A stretch of 58,906 nt of DNA from Paenibacillus wynnii (GTDB lineage: Bacteria > Bacillota > Bacilli > Paenibacillales > Paenibacillaceae). Of this stretch, positions 50,165 to 58,804 are shown one piece after another (within the stretch, counting starts at the first letter, position 1; every line of letters begins with the position of its first letter). The notes under the pieces were generated by a model, which made no database searches, was not told where the DNA came from, and worked only from the letters and a program-made list of their open reading frames with translations. The DNA lies in NCBI RefSeq assembly GCF_030812855.1, contig NZ_JAUSTK010000032.1, positions 1 to 58,906 on the forward strand, in the 5' to 3' direction. Position numbers and translations under genes: made by a program.

Positions 50165-51166
50165 ATGGAGACAGTTCTTGTGCGCGAATATCGTGCTGAA
50201 TTAATAGAATGCATTCATAGCGGACATATCGCTATTGTAGGAGAAGACGGTAAATTAAAGGGATATGCCGGTGATCCGGGATTTGTATCCTTCACTCGTT
50301 CAGCAGCAAAACCGCTGCAGGCCATTCCCGGCATCCGGGGAGGGATCGCTGAACATTATCATCTAACACAGGCTGAAATTGCATTGATGACTGCTTCTCA
50401 CCGTGGAGAAAGCTATCATATCACTGCGCTGGAGAGTATTTCATCTAAGGTGGGCGTTGGTGAAAACAATATGTTATGTGCTACAAGTTATCCGCTTGAT
50501 GACAACAGCCGTGAGGAAGCCATCCGGGGACTTGGCAAAAGAAAAATCTATCACAATTGCTCTGGCAAGCATCTGGGGATCTTATCCTACAGTCAATTGA
50601 AAGGTTTTCCTCTGGGGAAGTATGCGGACAGAGATCATCCTGTTCAACGGGAAATCATCAATACTCTCGCATATATGGCAGACGTTGCTCCTGAAAGTAT
50701 CGGACTTGGAACGGACGGCTGCGGCCTTCCGGTATTTGCTTTGCCGTTGACCGCTCTTGCTGGTGCTTATCTGAAGCTGGCCTGTCCAAGTCTAATAGGA
50801 GATATGGCTACACGGGAGGCTGTAACCACGATTACCGCTGCGATGAATGCCCATCCCGAAATGGTCTCCGGCTACGGGCGTCTGGATTCCATTCTGTTGG
50901 AGGATGATAACATTATTGCCAAGGGAGGCTTTAAGGGCGTGTACTGCTTCGGCTTACGCCGCGAACGTCTCGGTATTGCCTTTAAGGTTCTGGACGGTTC
51001 TGAGGAAGAGTGGGGTCTCATCGTGCATAGCATATTGAAGCAGATTGGATATAGTAATGAAAATACAATGAAGAAACTCCATGCTGCTTATCCCGGAGAC
51101 ATATATAATGACGGTGGAACGAGGGTCGGTTCAGCGGAAGCAGAGTTCAAGCTGGAAATATTATAG
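50165..51166 (+). CDS. L-asparaginase, R. etli AnsA (class 3) type
   Basis: This 333-residue enzyme is of the serine-lysine-tandem asparaginase family, unrelated to the E. coli type. Expected active-site and zinc-site segments are present: FTRSAAKPLQ (Ser-x-x-Lys), TASHRGE, HNCSGKHLG (Cys and Lys), LGTDGCGLPVFALP and GGFKGVYCFG. It should hydrolyse asparagine to aspartate and ammonia in the cytoplasm. ATG 50165 follows GAGGAGAG. The gene appears to be monocistronic. Confidence 0.93.
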   Translation: METVLVREYRAELIECIHSGHIAIVGEDGKLKGYAGDPGFVSFTRSAAKPLQAIPGIRGGIAEHYHLTQAEIALMTASHRGESYHITALESISSKVGVGENNMLCATSYPLDDNSREEAIRGLGKRKIYHNCSGKHLGILSYSQLKGFPLGKYADRDHPVQREIINTLAYMADVAPESIGLGTDGCGLPVFALPLTALAGAYLKLACPSLIGDMATREAVTTITAAMNAHPEMVSGYGRLDSILLEDDNIIAKGGFKGVYCFGLRRERLGIAFKVLDGSEEEWGLIVHSILKQIGYSNENTMKKLHAAYPGDIYNDGGTRVGSAEAEFKLEIL

Positions 51167-51302
51167 AGGTCGATCATGATTGATGAGGAAAAGAAGCGGG
51201 TAAGAAATAATTAATTAAAGCGCCTAATTACTATTCGAGTGAGGAGTTACATTCTCCCGTTCAAGAATGGGGGATTTCCAACATCCTGGAGGTGCAAAGG
51301 TT

Positions 51303-52022
51303 ATGATTAAAGTAGTAACTTCAGCAGAGCGGCATACTTCAAATAGAGAATGGATACACAGTGAATTCAGTTTTTCGTTTGCCGATTATGATGACCCCAG
51401 CAATGCTCACTTTGGTTCACTTTTAGCGCACAACGAGAATGAACTGAAGCCCAAGCAGGGTATGCATGAGCATCCGCATCATGATTTGGAGATTGTAACA
51501 TATGTAGTCTCCGGAGTCCTTAGGCATGAGGATGACATAGGGAATAGAGCAGATCTGCAGGCCGGTACGGTACAGACGATGAGCGCAGGAACTGGAATAA
51601 ATCATTCCGAGACCAATCCGTCAGAGGATGATAATGTACGTTTCCTGCAAATCTGGCTTCTCCCTAAGGAGCCGGGGCTTGCACCCAAATGGGATGCGAA
51701 ATACTTTCCGCCTGAATTTCGAAGAAATCAGCTCCTTCCCGTAGCTTCAGGTACGCTAGATGAGGGTTCAATGACTGTTAATGAGGATGCAACAGTATAT
51801 CTATCCACTCTGGAGACGGGCAAAGAACTCGTGTATCCGCAGCAGGAGGAAAGACGTACCCATGTGTTTCTGCTTTCAGGCCATGTGGAAATATCATGTT
51901 CTGAAGGTGCATTTAATTTACAGCCGGGTGATGCTGCACGCATTCGGAAGAGCTGTGATTTGAAGATCAAGGGGACAAGCAGTGAAGGTGAAGCTGAGCT
52001 AGTATTGATAGATCTTCCATGA
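51303..52022 (+). CDS. Pirin family protein
   Basis: About 239 residues, bicupin fold. The N-terminal cupin has metal ligands in MHEHPHHDLEIVTYVVSG and GTGINHSETNPS; the C-terminal half (HVFLLSGHVEISC) is a degenerate cupin. Homologues show quercetin dioxygenase activity or redox-sensing roles. Start ATG 51303 follows GGAGGTG; the in-frame ATG at 51267 lacks a binding site. It lies 136 bases after the asparaginase. Confidence 0.9.
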   Translation: MIKVVTSAERHTSNREWIHSEFSFSFADYDDPSNAHFGSLLAHNENELKPKQGMHEHPHHDLEIVTYVVSGVLRHEDDIGNRADLQAGTVQTMSAGTGINHSETNPSEDDNVRFLQIWLLPKEPGLAPKWDAKYFPPEFRRNQLLPVASGTLDEGSMTVNEDATVYLSTLETGKELVYPQQEERRTHVFLLSGHVEISCSEGAFNLQPGDAARIRKSCDLKIKGTSSEGEAELVLIDLP

Positions 52023-52072
52023 AGGGAATGGACTCATGATAGTGTCGCCTTGGAAATATGATTCTGAATTGC

Positions 52073-52138
52073 AAAAGAGCCCACTGCCGCACGGAACCAT
52101 CTAACAGGATGGACGTGAAATGACAGGGGCTCCTTTTT
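52073..52138. terminator. Terminator between pirin and DUF1128 genes
   Basis: AAAAGAGCCC pairs with GGGCTCCTTTTT, with an inner CCATC/GATGG stem; it can act in both directions. Confidence 0.75.
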
Positions 52139-52151
52139 ATGTTATTAGACT

Positions 52152-52376
52152 TTATTTCTGGCGTAAACGTCCGAGTTCTGACACAATGGCTTCAACCTGG
52201 GAAATACTAAGATTTCCACCGTTCATCGTTACCTCATAGATATCGTAGATATCCTCGTATTTATCCACCGAGAAAGCGGATGCCTGCATGGCTGCGGCGC
52301 TGGCCATTTTTAGTTTGTTCTTGATGCCTTCAATCATATATTCAACATTTTCCTGACTAGGCTGCGATAAATCCAT
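52152..52376 (-). CDS. DUF1128 family protein (YfkK-like)
   Basis: This 74-residue, acidic, all-helical protein matches DUF1128: NVEYMIEGIKNKLKMASAAA, then a conserved YEDIYDIYEVTM and SEVEAIVSELG-like end. B. subtilis YfkK is the same size. Function is unknown. ATG 52376 follows AGAGGATG at a rather long spacing. Confidence 0.85.
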   Translation of the reverse strand: MDLSQPSQENVEYMIEGIKNKLKMASAAAMQASAFSVDKYEDIYDIYEVTMNGGNLSISQVEAIVSELGRLRQK

Positions 52377-52510
52377 TGTTTAAGTAACATCCTCTCTACT
52401 TAGTGATTTATGTATTTTACCATGTTTGAGTGCAGTATCACCATTTTTTTGTCCGCACAGAAAAATTCATGTAAAATTAAAGGGAAGTATTAAATATAAG
52501 GGGGACCCGC

Positions 52511-53038
52511 ATGGCAATCAGGGAGCAAGGAAACGGAAAACGCAATAAAATGAACGCAGCAGGGCTGTCCCCTTTTTTTCAGGAGATTGCCGAACAACAT
52601 CCTGTTGAGGGAATCACCTTTCTCTGTATAGGCACGGACCGTTCAACCGGAGATGCACTCGGTCCGCTCACAGGAAGCAAATTGCTCGAATATGGATTTC
52701 CCCATGTGATTGGTACACTTCCTTCGCCCTGTGATGCGGATAACCTGCTTGAACGAATGGCTGGAATTCCAGCTGAACACACCATTATTGCGATCGATGC
52801 CTGCTTGGGACCCCCTGTAGCATTAGGGTACTTTTTTGCCTCTAATGAACCGCTGCAGCCGGCCCAATCGATAGGACTTCTTCTTCCGGCGGTGGGTCAT
52901 TACAGCCTTGCAGCTGTGGTTGATATCAATGGCCCGAAGCCGTATCAGACGCTGCAAACAACACCGTTGTACCGGGTAATGACTATGGCTGAGCATATTG
53001 CCAAGGCCGCAGCAGCAGGCTTCAGGCGGTATCTTTAA
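52511..53038 (+). CDS. yyaC: Spore protease YyaC
   Basis: This 175-residue DUF1256 protein is related to the germination protease Gpr fold. It has the family segment FLCIGTDRSTGDALGPLTGS and AIDACLGPP, and VGHYSLAAVVDINGP near the C-terminus. YyaC is a sporulation-specific protein, which implies an endospore former. ATG 52511 follows AAGGGGG. A miniature element begins 46 bases after its stop. Confidence 0.92.
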   Translation: MAIREQGNGKRNKMNAAGLSPFFQEIAEQHPVEGITFLCIGTDRSTGDALGPLTGSKLLEYGFPHVIGTLPSPCDADNLLERMAGIPAEHTIIAIDACLGPPVALGYFFASNEPLQPAQSIGLLLPAVGHYSLAAVVDINGPKPYQTLQTTPLYRVMTMAEHIAKAAAAGFRRYL

Positions 53039-53084
53039 GACGATTCAACGAAAGCTATTTTGCTTAATAATAGATAATACTCTT

Positions 53085-53479
53085 GGCTCAACACCAAAAT
53101 CAGTGCTTGACAGGTGACGGGAAGGACAGAAAGCCGTTATATCCAAATAGAGGGATTTTCCCCCTCTATTTCTGTGCCGGCACCCCGTTTGGGTAATTAG
53201 AAGGGATTTCGCCCGCTAATTTTGAGGATTTACCTCGTTGGGGCGGCATGGCTAAGATTAGAGGGATATTTTCCCTTTCATCTCAAAATAAAGTCGTTTC
53301 GGTCGGTATTAGCGGGCAGTTTCCCCTCTAATTCGCCGAAGGACTAGTCCGCAACCCCGAATCGGCTACTGTAAGGCGTAATTCCCCAAACCCGGTGAGC
53401 ATCAGGCGAAGTTAGATCGAAATCGTCCCCGGTACAGTGAAGCAAACGGAAAGTCTAGCACTGATTTTGAGAAAGAGCC
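53085..53479. mobile_element. ISL3-like miniature element, copy 2 (395 bp, uninterrupted)
   Basis: The left end GGCTCAACACCAAAATCAGT and the complement of the right end GGCTCTTTCTCAAAATCAGT form terminal inverted repeats. Flanks ATACTCTT (53077-53084) and ATACTTTT (53480-53487) agree at 7 of 8 positions, an 8-bp target duplication as made by ISL3-family transposases. No reading frame of note. It accounts for nearly all of the 491-base gap between yyaC and the hydrolase. Confidence 0.85.
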
Positions 53480-53529
53480 ATACTTTTTAATAAAAAAAAC
53501 TATTTGTACATAGGAAGAAGGAAGCAACC

Positions 53530-54324
53530 ATGGAAATTGTCCATTCGGAAGGAACCAATATTGGCTATAGTGATCAGGGAGATGGAGAAGTTGTAGTGCT
53601 GCTGCATGGTTTTTGTGGAAGCGCTCAATATTGGGAGAAGGTGGCCCCTTTATTGAGTGGGAGCTACCGCGTTATTGCTCCTGATTTACGAGGTCACGGG
53701 ACATCTGATGCTCCAAAGGGGGCTTACACCATTGATCAGATGGCCGATGATATTTTGGCTCTGCTCGATGCTCTGGAAATTCCTAAGGTAACCCTGCTAG
53801 GTCATTCTCTGGGCGGATATATTACGCTTTCCTTCGCGGAGAGGTATGGATCACGCTTAAGGGGTTTTGGATTAATTCATTCTACCGGCTATCCTGACAG
53901 TGAAGAGGCGAAGGAAAAGCGCCTGAAAAGTGTCAGTACGATTCAGAACCAAGGAATTACAGCTTTTGTGGATGACCTTGTGCCTGGACTTTTCTCCCCA
54001 GATACCCAGGGTCGCTCTCCGCAGCTGCTGGTAAGAACTAAGGAGATTGGCTACAAGACTCCTCCTCAGGGTGCAGTTGGGGCAGCTATGGCTATGCGTG
54101 AGCGCCCGGATCGTCGCGATGTAATCTCAGCAACAGAACTTCCCGTACTGCTTCTTGCCGGAGCAGAGGATCTTCTCATCCCTGCTGAGAGAACCTTTAC
54201 CTCTGACCAAGCCAATATCACACAAGCAACGATCCCTGGAGCTGGTCACATGAGTCTGTTCGAAGCACCGGATCGTCTATCTGAGATTATTTTGGAGTTC
54301 TTGGGAACCTCTGTCGGGAAATGA
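53530..54324 (+). CDS. Alpha/beta hydrolase
   Basis: This 264-residue protein has the alpha/beta-hydrolase fold: oxyanion segment LLHGFCGSAQYW, DLRGHGTSDAP, nucleophile Ser in LLGHSLGGYI, acid region LLLAGAEDLLIP and catalytic His in GAGHMSLFEAP. It is a general esterase or peroxidase-like member; the substrate is unknown. ATG 53530 follows GAAGGAAG. Its stop codon lies inside the shared terminator hairpin. Confidence 0.9.
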   Translation: MEIVHSEGTNIGYSDQGDGEVVVLLHGFCGSAQYWEKVAPLLSGSYRVIAPDLRGHGTSDAPKGAYTIDQMADDILALLDALEIPKVTLLGHSLGGYITLSFAERYGSRLRGFGLIHSTGYPDSEEAKEKRLKSVSTIQNQGITAFVDDLVPGLFSPDTQGRSPQLLVRTKEIGYKTPPQGAVGAAMAMRERPDRRDVISATELPVLLLAGAEDLLIPAERTFTSDQANITQATIPGAGHMSLFEAPDRLSEIILEFLGTSVGK

Positions 54325-54332
54325 CAGAGGTT
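54306..54332. terminator. Compact bidirectional hairpin overlapping the hydrolase stop
   Basis: AACCTCTGTC pairs with GACAGAGGTT around 7 bases. It covers the last codons of the hydrolase and sits one base before the MFS gene's stop. Confidence 0.75.
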
Positions 54333-54333
54333 C

Positions 54334-55662
54334 TTATTGGAACTTACGAATAGCTGGGATACTTAGAACGAAAGCGATGGTAGCCATACCGATTCCGGCG
54401 CAAATGCTGATCGTTGCTACTCCTCCGATAAGATCTGCCAGCCAACCTACAGCAATATAGCCGATCGGGAGCAGAGCGAAGGATCCTAACATATCCAGGC
54501 TGGCTACACGACCGAAAGCCTCCTGAGGCACAAGCTCCTGCAGACTGATTTCCCAGATCAGACCAAAGATCATAATACCGAATCCCTCCAAAGCGAACAA
54601 AGCAATAGTCCAGCCGGCAGAAGGGACAAATGCTATCGCCATCAAAGCAGCGCCGCTAATAAAAGCCCCGCCGTAGGCCATAATTCCCCGATGTTTCCAA
54701 GTGGATCTCAACCCGAACAATAACCCTCCGATAATCGCGCCAACTCCTGAGAAGGTTACTGCTAAACCATAGAGATAAGGGTCCCATCCATGATGAACCT
54801 TGAAAAGCCAAGGAATAAGCACACTTATAATACCGGAATAACAAATATTAATGAATGAAAACGCCAGGATGGTGATCCACAGCCAGGGATGACTCCGTAG
54901 GACTGCAATCCCCTCCCTGAAGTCGTCTTTCCAATGGGTTGAAGGTAATGACCGAGAAGCTTCCTGAATCGATTGTGCTTCCGTTGAAGCTTCAGCTTGA
55001 ATGCTCAGAGTAGACGGTCTCCGAAGGCTGTAACTTATTCCTCTCCTTAAATAGACCAGGCAGATCAAGGAAAGTACATACGTAAAAGCATCCAAGCCGA
55101 AACCAATACCCGCTGACCAATGCGTTATCAACAACCCTCCTAGGGCAGGGCCGATCAAACGTACAGCCTGAGTAGTCATCTGGGTTAGCGAATTAGCAGC
55201 TACACGAATATCCGGGGTGAATACGGTGGCTCGTACTGCAGCATAAGCAGGTTGGAACAGGCCGTCCAACAGGCCGTAGAATCCCACAAACAGAAACAGG
55301 AGCGGAATGCTTAGCAGACCTGACAGAGATAGCAGGGCGATGGCCAACATAATGAAAAATCGGGCGATATCAGCAATCATCATGATCTTAACTCGGTCAT
55401 AGCGGTCAACGATATGTCCGGAAATAGGAAGCATGAGTACGTTGGGAAGCATGTAAGAAGCCATCACGAATCCCATAATAGTGGTTGATCCGGTTAAGGA
55501 ATAGACCAGTACCGGGAGAATGACCATGGTAACAGAACTTCCTAGAAAGGAAATGAGGTGACCTAGCCAAAGAAAAAGGAAGGCCCGTGAACTCATAAAA
55601 GGCACAGCAAAACTGCGCAGCGGATTGCGGCTAACTTGTTCCGAGGTGTCTGCCGGTATCAT
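54334..55662 (-). CDS. MFS transporter (macrolide-efflux-like)
   Basis: This 442-residue protein has twelve predicted helices. The opening FLFLWLGHLISFLGSSVTMV and the loop GHIVDRYDRVKIMMIADIAR between helices 2 and 3 are typical of MefA/Bmr3-like exporters. A polar insert of about 40 residues sits between the two six-helix halves. Substrate unknown; drug or lipid efflux is likely. Its ATG directly follows the stop (TAG) of the regulator gene, so both are co-translated. Confidence 0.9.
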   Translation of the reverse strand: MIPADTSEQVSRNPLRSFAVPFMSSRAFLFLWLGHLISFLGSSVTMVILPVLVYSLTGSTTIMGFVMASYMLPNVLMLPISGHIVDRYDRVKIMMIADIARFFIMLAIALLSLSGLLSIPLLFLFVGFYGLLDGLFQPAYAAVRATVFTPDIRVAANSLTQMTTQAVRLIGPALGGLLITHWSAGIGFGLDAFTYVLSLICLVYLRRGISYSLRRPSTLSIQAEASTEAQSIQEASRSLPSTHWKDDFREGIAVLRSHPWLWITILAFSFINICYSGIISVLIPWLFKVHHGWDPYLYGLAVTFSGVGAIIGGLLFGLRSTWKHRGIMAYGGAFISGAALMAIAFVPSAGWTIALFALEGFGIMIFGLIWEISLQELVPQEAFGRVASLDMLGSFALLPIGYIAVGWLADLIGGVATISICAGIGMATIAFVLSIPAIRKFQ

Positions 55663-56196
55663 CTAGGACTCACTTCCCGGTTCTGGAATGGCATCATCGA
55701 ACTGTTGCAGGCGGCCTATATTAATATCCACGCCATATTCGTTACCGTGTGTCACTTCCGATTCCCATTTCGTAATGAGCTCTTTAAGCTCCGTTTGGAA
55801 ACGCTCCAATTCATCGGCGGCCAATGTCAGCCTTGTAGTGAAATGTTCTATCTGATCCTCCGGGCTGAACTGTAAGCTGCTGACATTAGGTGCTTTAAAC
55901 CAAGTCGCCTCAGAACGGTAGAATTTCTGAATGATTCCACCAACGGCCTCCGTTCCTACCAGTTCCAGCAGTCCACCTTCAAAAAGCTTTATAATGTGGT
56001 AATGTATGTTGCCCGGTGTCTTTTGCAGTTTCTCGGCAACCTGCTTGGAAGTAAGAGCCTCTTGGGCGAGTGCATGCATAATTTTGATGCGCAGTGCGCT
56101 TTCCAGCAGCTTCACCTGCTCCTCTGATATGGGGAGGGGTGCTTCTGAGGGCTGCTGGTTTGGTATTGGTGTCTTATCGATTTTCTTGTTACGCAT
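55663..56196 (-). CDS. Winged-helix (ArsR-like) regulator of the MFS gene
   Basis: About 177 residues with an N-terminal winged helix-turn-helix: LRIKIMHALAQEALTSKQVA, EKLQKTPGNIHYHIIKLFEG, LLELVGTEAVGG. A helical C-terminal effector region follows. It is the first gene of a two-gene unit with the MFS exporter and probably controls it (local repressor; inference). ATG 56196 follows AAGGGAGG. Confidence 0.88.
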   Translation of the reverse strand: MRNKKIDKTPIPNQQPSEAPLPISEEQVKLLESALRIKIMHALAQEALTSKQVAEKLQKTPGNIHYHIIKLFEGGLLELVGTEAVGGIIQKFYRSEATWFKAPNVSSLQFSPEDQIEHFTTRLTLAADELERFQTELKELITKWESEVTHGNEYGVDINIGRLQQFDDAIPEPGSES

Positions 56197-56423
56197 GAGA
56201 ACCTCCCTTAAAGTGCCAGCAATTATATTTAATAATTAGAGCTGTCACTGAATCTGCCATATAATCTGTTTCTAGTATGATCTGTAATCCAGATCGAGTT
56301 TTTTGTATTGTAGCCCAGTGATTTATGGACTGTCAATCGTTGTTTAACAGTTGGGCTTAGTGGCAATGAGCAGGGGAATGGTTTAAAATAATCTGAACCG
56401 TACAACGGAAGGGAGCGTGCTGA

Positions 56424-57095
56424 ATGTTCCGCAGAGATTACATCGTCCGGATGATTGAAGATATGACACAGATGGTTGCCAAAGTGCTGACGCTTAAGCA
56501 AGAACGGAAAACAACGGAGGCTCTATGGGAAATTGATGAGTTGTTGAATAGGCATTTTCGGTTGAATTCACGTCTCCTCAACTCTTTGTCAGTGGAGGAT
56601 GTTATAGATTTATTCCGTATCGGCGGAGGGCTTGAGGTTGACAAGCTGCAAGGTTTGGCCCGTATGCTTCAGGAAGAGGCAGGCATTTATATAGAGAAGA
56701 ATGACGAGTATGCCGCCTTATCAAGGTTGATGAAGGCATTGCATCTGTACTTGTATGCTCATCTTCACGGTGCAGACCGAAAGCTGCTGCAAATCACGCA
56801 GGAAATCGATAAAGTAATAGCCGCAGTCGCAGCCTATCGACTCCCTATTAAGACGGAGTATTTACTGCTCCCTTACCTAGAATCTGCGGGACGTTATGGT
56901 AAAGCCGAAGATTGTCTTTATCGCTTAATGGAACAGGGAGAAGAAGTAGCCGATGAAGGTCACGAGTTGTATCAGCGACTAATGCGAATAGATCCTGATG
57001 TTCTGGTACTCGGTAATCTTTCGCTTGCAGAGGTTATCCAGGGTCAGGAAGAGTGGCTGAGCGTTATAGCCAAAGCTAAAGAGTGGAATGCTTAA
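56424..57095 (+). CDS. DUF6483 family protein
   Basis: This 223-residue, mainly helical protein starts MFRRDYIVRMIEDMTQMVAK, as in DUF6483 proteins (assignment from memory of that opening). A tetratricopeptide-like helical pattern runs through the rest. Function is unknown. ATG 56424 follows GGAAGGGAG. It appears to be monocistronic. Confidence 0.72.
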   Translation: MFRRDYIVRMIEDMTQMVAKVLTLKQERKTTEALWEIDELLNRHFRLNSRLLNSLSVEDVIDLFRIGGGLEVDKLQGLARMLQEEAGIYIEKNDEYAALSRLMKALHLYLYAHLHGADRKLLQITQEIDKVIAAVAAYRLPIKTEYLLLPYLESAGRYGKAEDCLYRLMEQGEEVADEGHELYQRLMRIDPDVLVLGNLSLAEVIQGQEEWLSVIAKAKEWNA

Positions 57096-57106
57096 GAAAT
57101 AGCTTA

Positions 57107-57166
57107 ATGGATATTTCAATGGATAATTCAATAGATAGTTAAATGGATAGTTCAATAGTAGCTTCT
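57107..57166 (+). repeat. 12-bp tandem repeat (about four units)
   Basis: ATGGATATTTCA, ATGGATAATTCA, ATAGATAGTTAA and ATGGATAGTTCA follow each other directly, then a degraded fifth unit. It lies just after the DUF6483 stop. Confidence 0.8.
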
Positions 57167-57250
57167 TGCCAGACTCTTAGGATTCATCCGTAGTATACTA
57201 AGGTTATACAAGAGACCGTATGGTCTCTATTTTTAGAACTGGAAAGTGAG

Positions 57251-58444
57251 ATGTTCCCTGTGGAATCCTTGAATACCCTTATTGAAAAGGTAATTAGCGA
57301 CCGTACCTTAATAACGGCGAGCTTAAGCCAATTACGCAAAAAAGAAGGTGTAACCTACACCAAGGTACAGATTAAGCCCATAGAATTAAAAGGCAAGCTG
57401 CACTACCAGTTTGCTTACTATATTGGACCCAAGGTTGAGCATCGCAACATACCTGCTGAACAGGCTGCCGAAGAGTTATTTACTTTGCTGAGCGACACGT
57501 TCCGTCAGGGACTGATTTGTACCCAGGAAGCCGATTATCAGGTTCTGCTTAGTAAAAAACAAAAGGTATCCATCCTCACCAAATCTCCGACAAAAAAGGA
57601 GCTGCCTGATCTGACCCACAACCGCCAAAAGCGTTATGTGCTGAATGAGGGAGAGCCCGTTCCCTTTCTCGTGGAGCTTGGGATTATGAACAACGAGGGA
57701 AAGGTGCTTGCTAAGAAATATGATAAGTTCCGGCAAATCAATCGGTTTTTGGAGATGGTGGAGGATGTTTTGGGAGACTTGCCTACCGGCCGTCCGCTTA
57801 CGATTGTTGATTTTGGCTGTGGAAAATCATACTTAACGTTTGCGCTTTATCATTATTTGGCGGTGCGCGAGAAACGGGAGCTTAAGATCGTTGGTCTCGA
57901 TTTGAAAGCAGATGTTATTGAGCATTGCAGTACACTTTCGAGTAAGCTCCAATATGATAACCTGCGCTTTCTGGTGGGTGATATTGCGGAGTATGATGAG
58001 CTGGAGAAGGTAGATATGGTTGTGACCCTTCATGCTTGTGATACCGCTACCGATGCTGCATTGGAAAAAGCGGTTCGTTGGGGAGCATCCGTCATCCTCT
58101 CCGTACCCTGCTGTCAGCATGAGCTGTTCTCACAAGTTGAGAGTGAAGTGCTTGGACCGCTGTTATCGCACGGCATCTTGAAGGAGCGCTTCTCGGCGCT
58201 GGCAACCGATGCTATCCGTGCCAAACTGTTGGACCTTATGGGTTACCGTACGCAGCTGCTTGAATTCATTGATATGGAGCATACTCCGAAGAATATTCTC
58301 ATCCGTGCCGTCAAAAACGCAGGCGGCGATCAAGCTGCCAAATGGCGCGAATATACCGCATTCCGTGATTTTCTGGAGGCGAAGCCTTACCTGGAAAAAG
58401 CTTGCTCGGATTTGCTCCCGGGGGAACATTCGATACAAGCTTAA
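57251..58444 (+). CDS. Class I SAM-dependent methyltransferase (METTL25/RRNAD1-like)
   Basis: This 397-residue protein has an N-terminal region of about 170 residues followed by a Rossmann methyltransferase domain: motif I VDFGCGKSYLTFALYHYLA, GLDLKADVIEHC, LHACDTATDAAL and VPCCQHELF. The FGCGKSYL and HACD signatures match a family thought to modify RNA; the target is unknown. ATG 57251 follows GGAAAGTGAG. A strong terminator follows. Confidence 0.87.
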   Translation: MFPVESLNTLIEKVISDRTLITASLSQLRKKEGVTYTKVQIKPIELKGKLHYQFAYYIGPKVEHRNIPAEQAAEELFTLLSDTFRQGLICTQEADYQVLLSKKQKVSILTKSPTKKELPDLTHNRQKRYVLNEGEPVPFLVELGIMNNEGKVLAKKYDKFRQINRFLEMVEDVLGDLPTGRPLTIVDFGCGKSYLTFALYHYLAVREKRELKIVGLDLKADVIEHCSTLSSKLQYDNLRFLVGDIAEYDELEKVDMVVTLHACDTATDAALEKAVRWGASVILSVPCCQHELFSQVESEVLGPLLSHGILKERFSALATDAIRAKLLDLMGYRTQLLEFIDMEHTPKNILIRAVKNAGGDQAAKWREYTAFRDFLEAKPYLEKACSDLLPGEHSIQA

Positions 58445-58491
58445 TCAGGGCGTCTTATGAGCATTGAAGAAAAAACGTTGATTGCACAGAT

Positions 58492-58534
58492 AGGATAGCC
58501 GGCCTCCATTTGAGGTTAGCTATCCTGTTTTTTT
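58492..58534 (+). terminator. Terminator of the methyltransferase gene
   Basis: AGGATAGC pairs with GCTATCCT, followed by a run of seven T. Confidence 0.88.
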
Positions 58535-58651
58535 GTGGGGAAAGTAGATAGCCTAAAGTTGGTAGAGGCCAGACCTCAGGAGGAAGAAGGGAGATGAGAC
58601 GGTTGAGAGCAGACGGCAGAAGGGAGATAGGAGATCGTAGGGCGAGGAGTG

Positions 58652-58804
58652 CAGACTCAGATGGTAACCCGCAGACCCAGACTGTAGCACTCAGAACGCA
58701 GTCGCCAACTGTAGGCCGCAGACGGTAACTCGCATATCTCAGACTGTAGCACTCAGAACGCAGTCGAGAAACCGATAAACTGCAAACTGCAGTCCGCAGA
58801 CGGT
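58652..58804. repeat. Degenerate 62-bp repeats leading into the heptad array
   Basis: The 27-base block beginning CAGACTGTAGCACTCAGAAC occurs at 58678-58704 and again, identical, at 58740-58766. GCAGACGGTAAC-type motifs precede each block and also lead into the 7-bp array. No gene was seen from 58445 to the window end. Confidence 0.75.
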
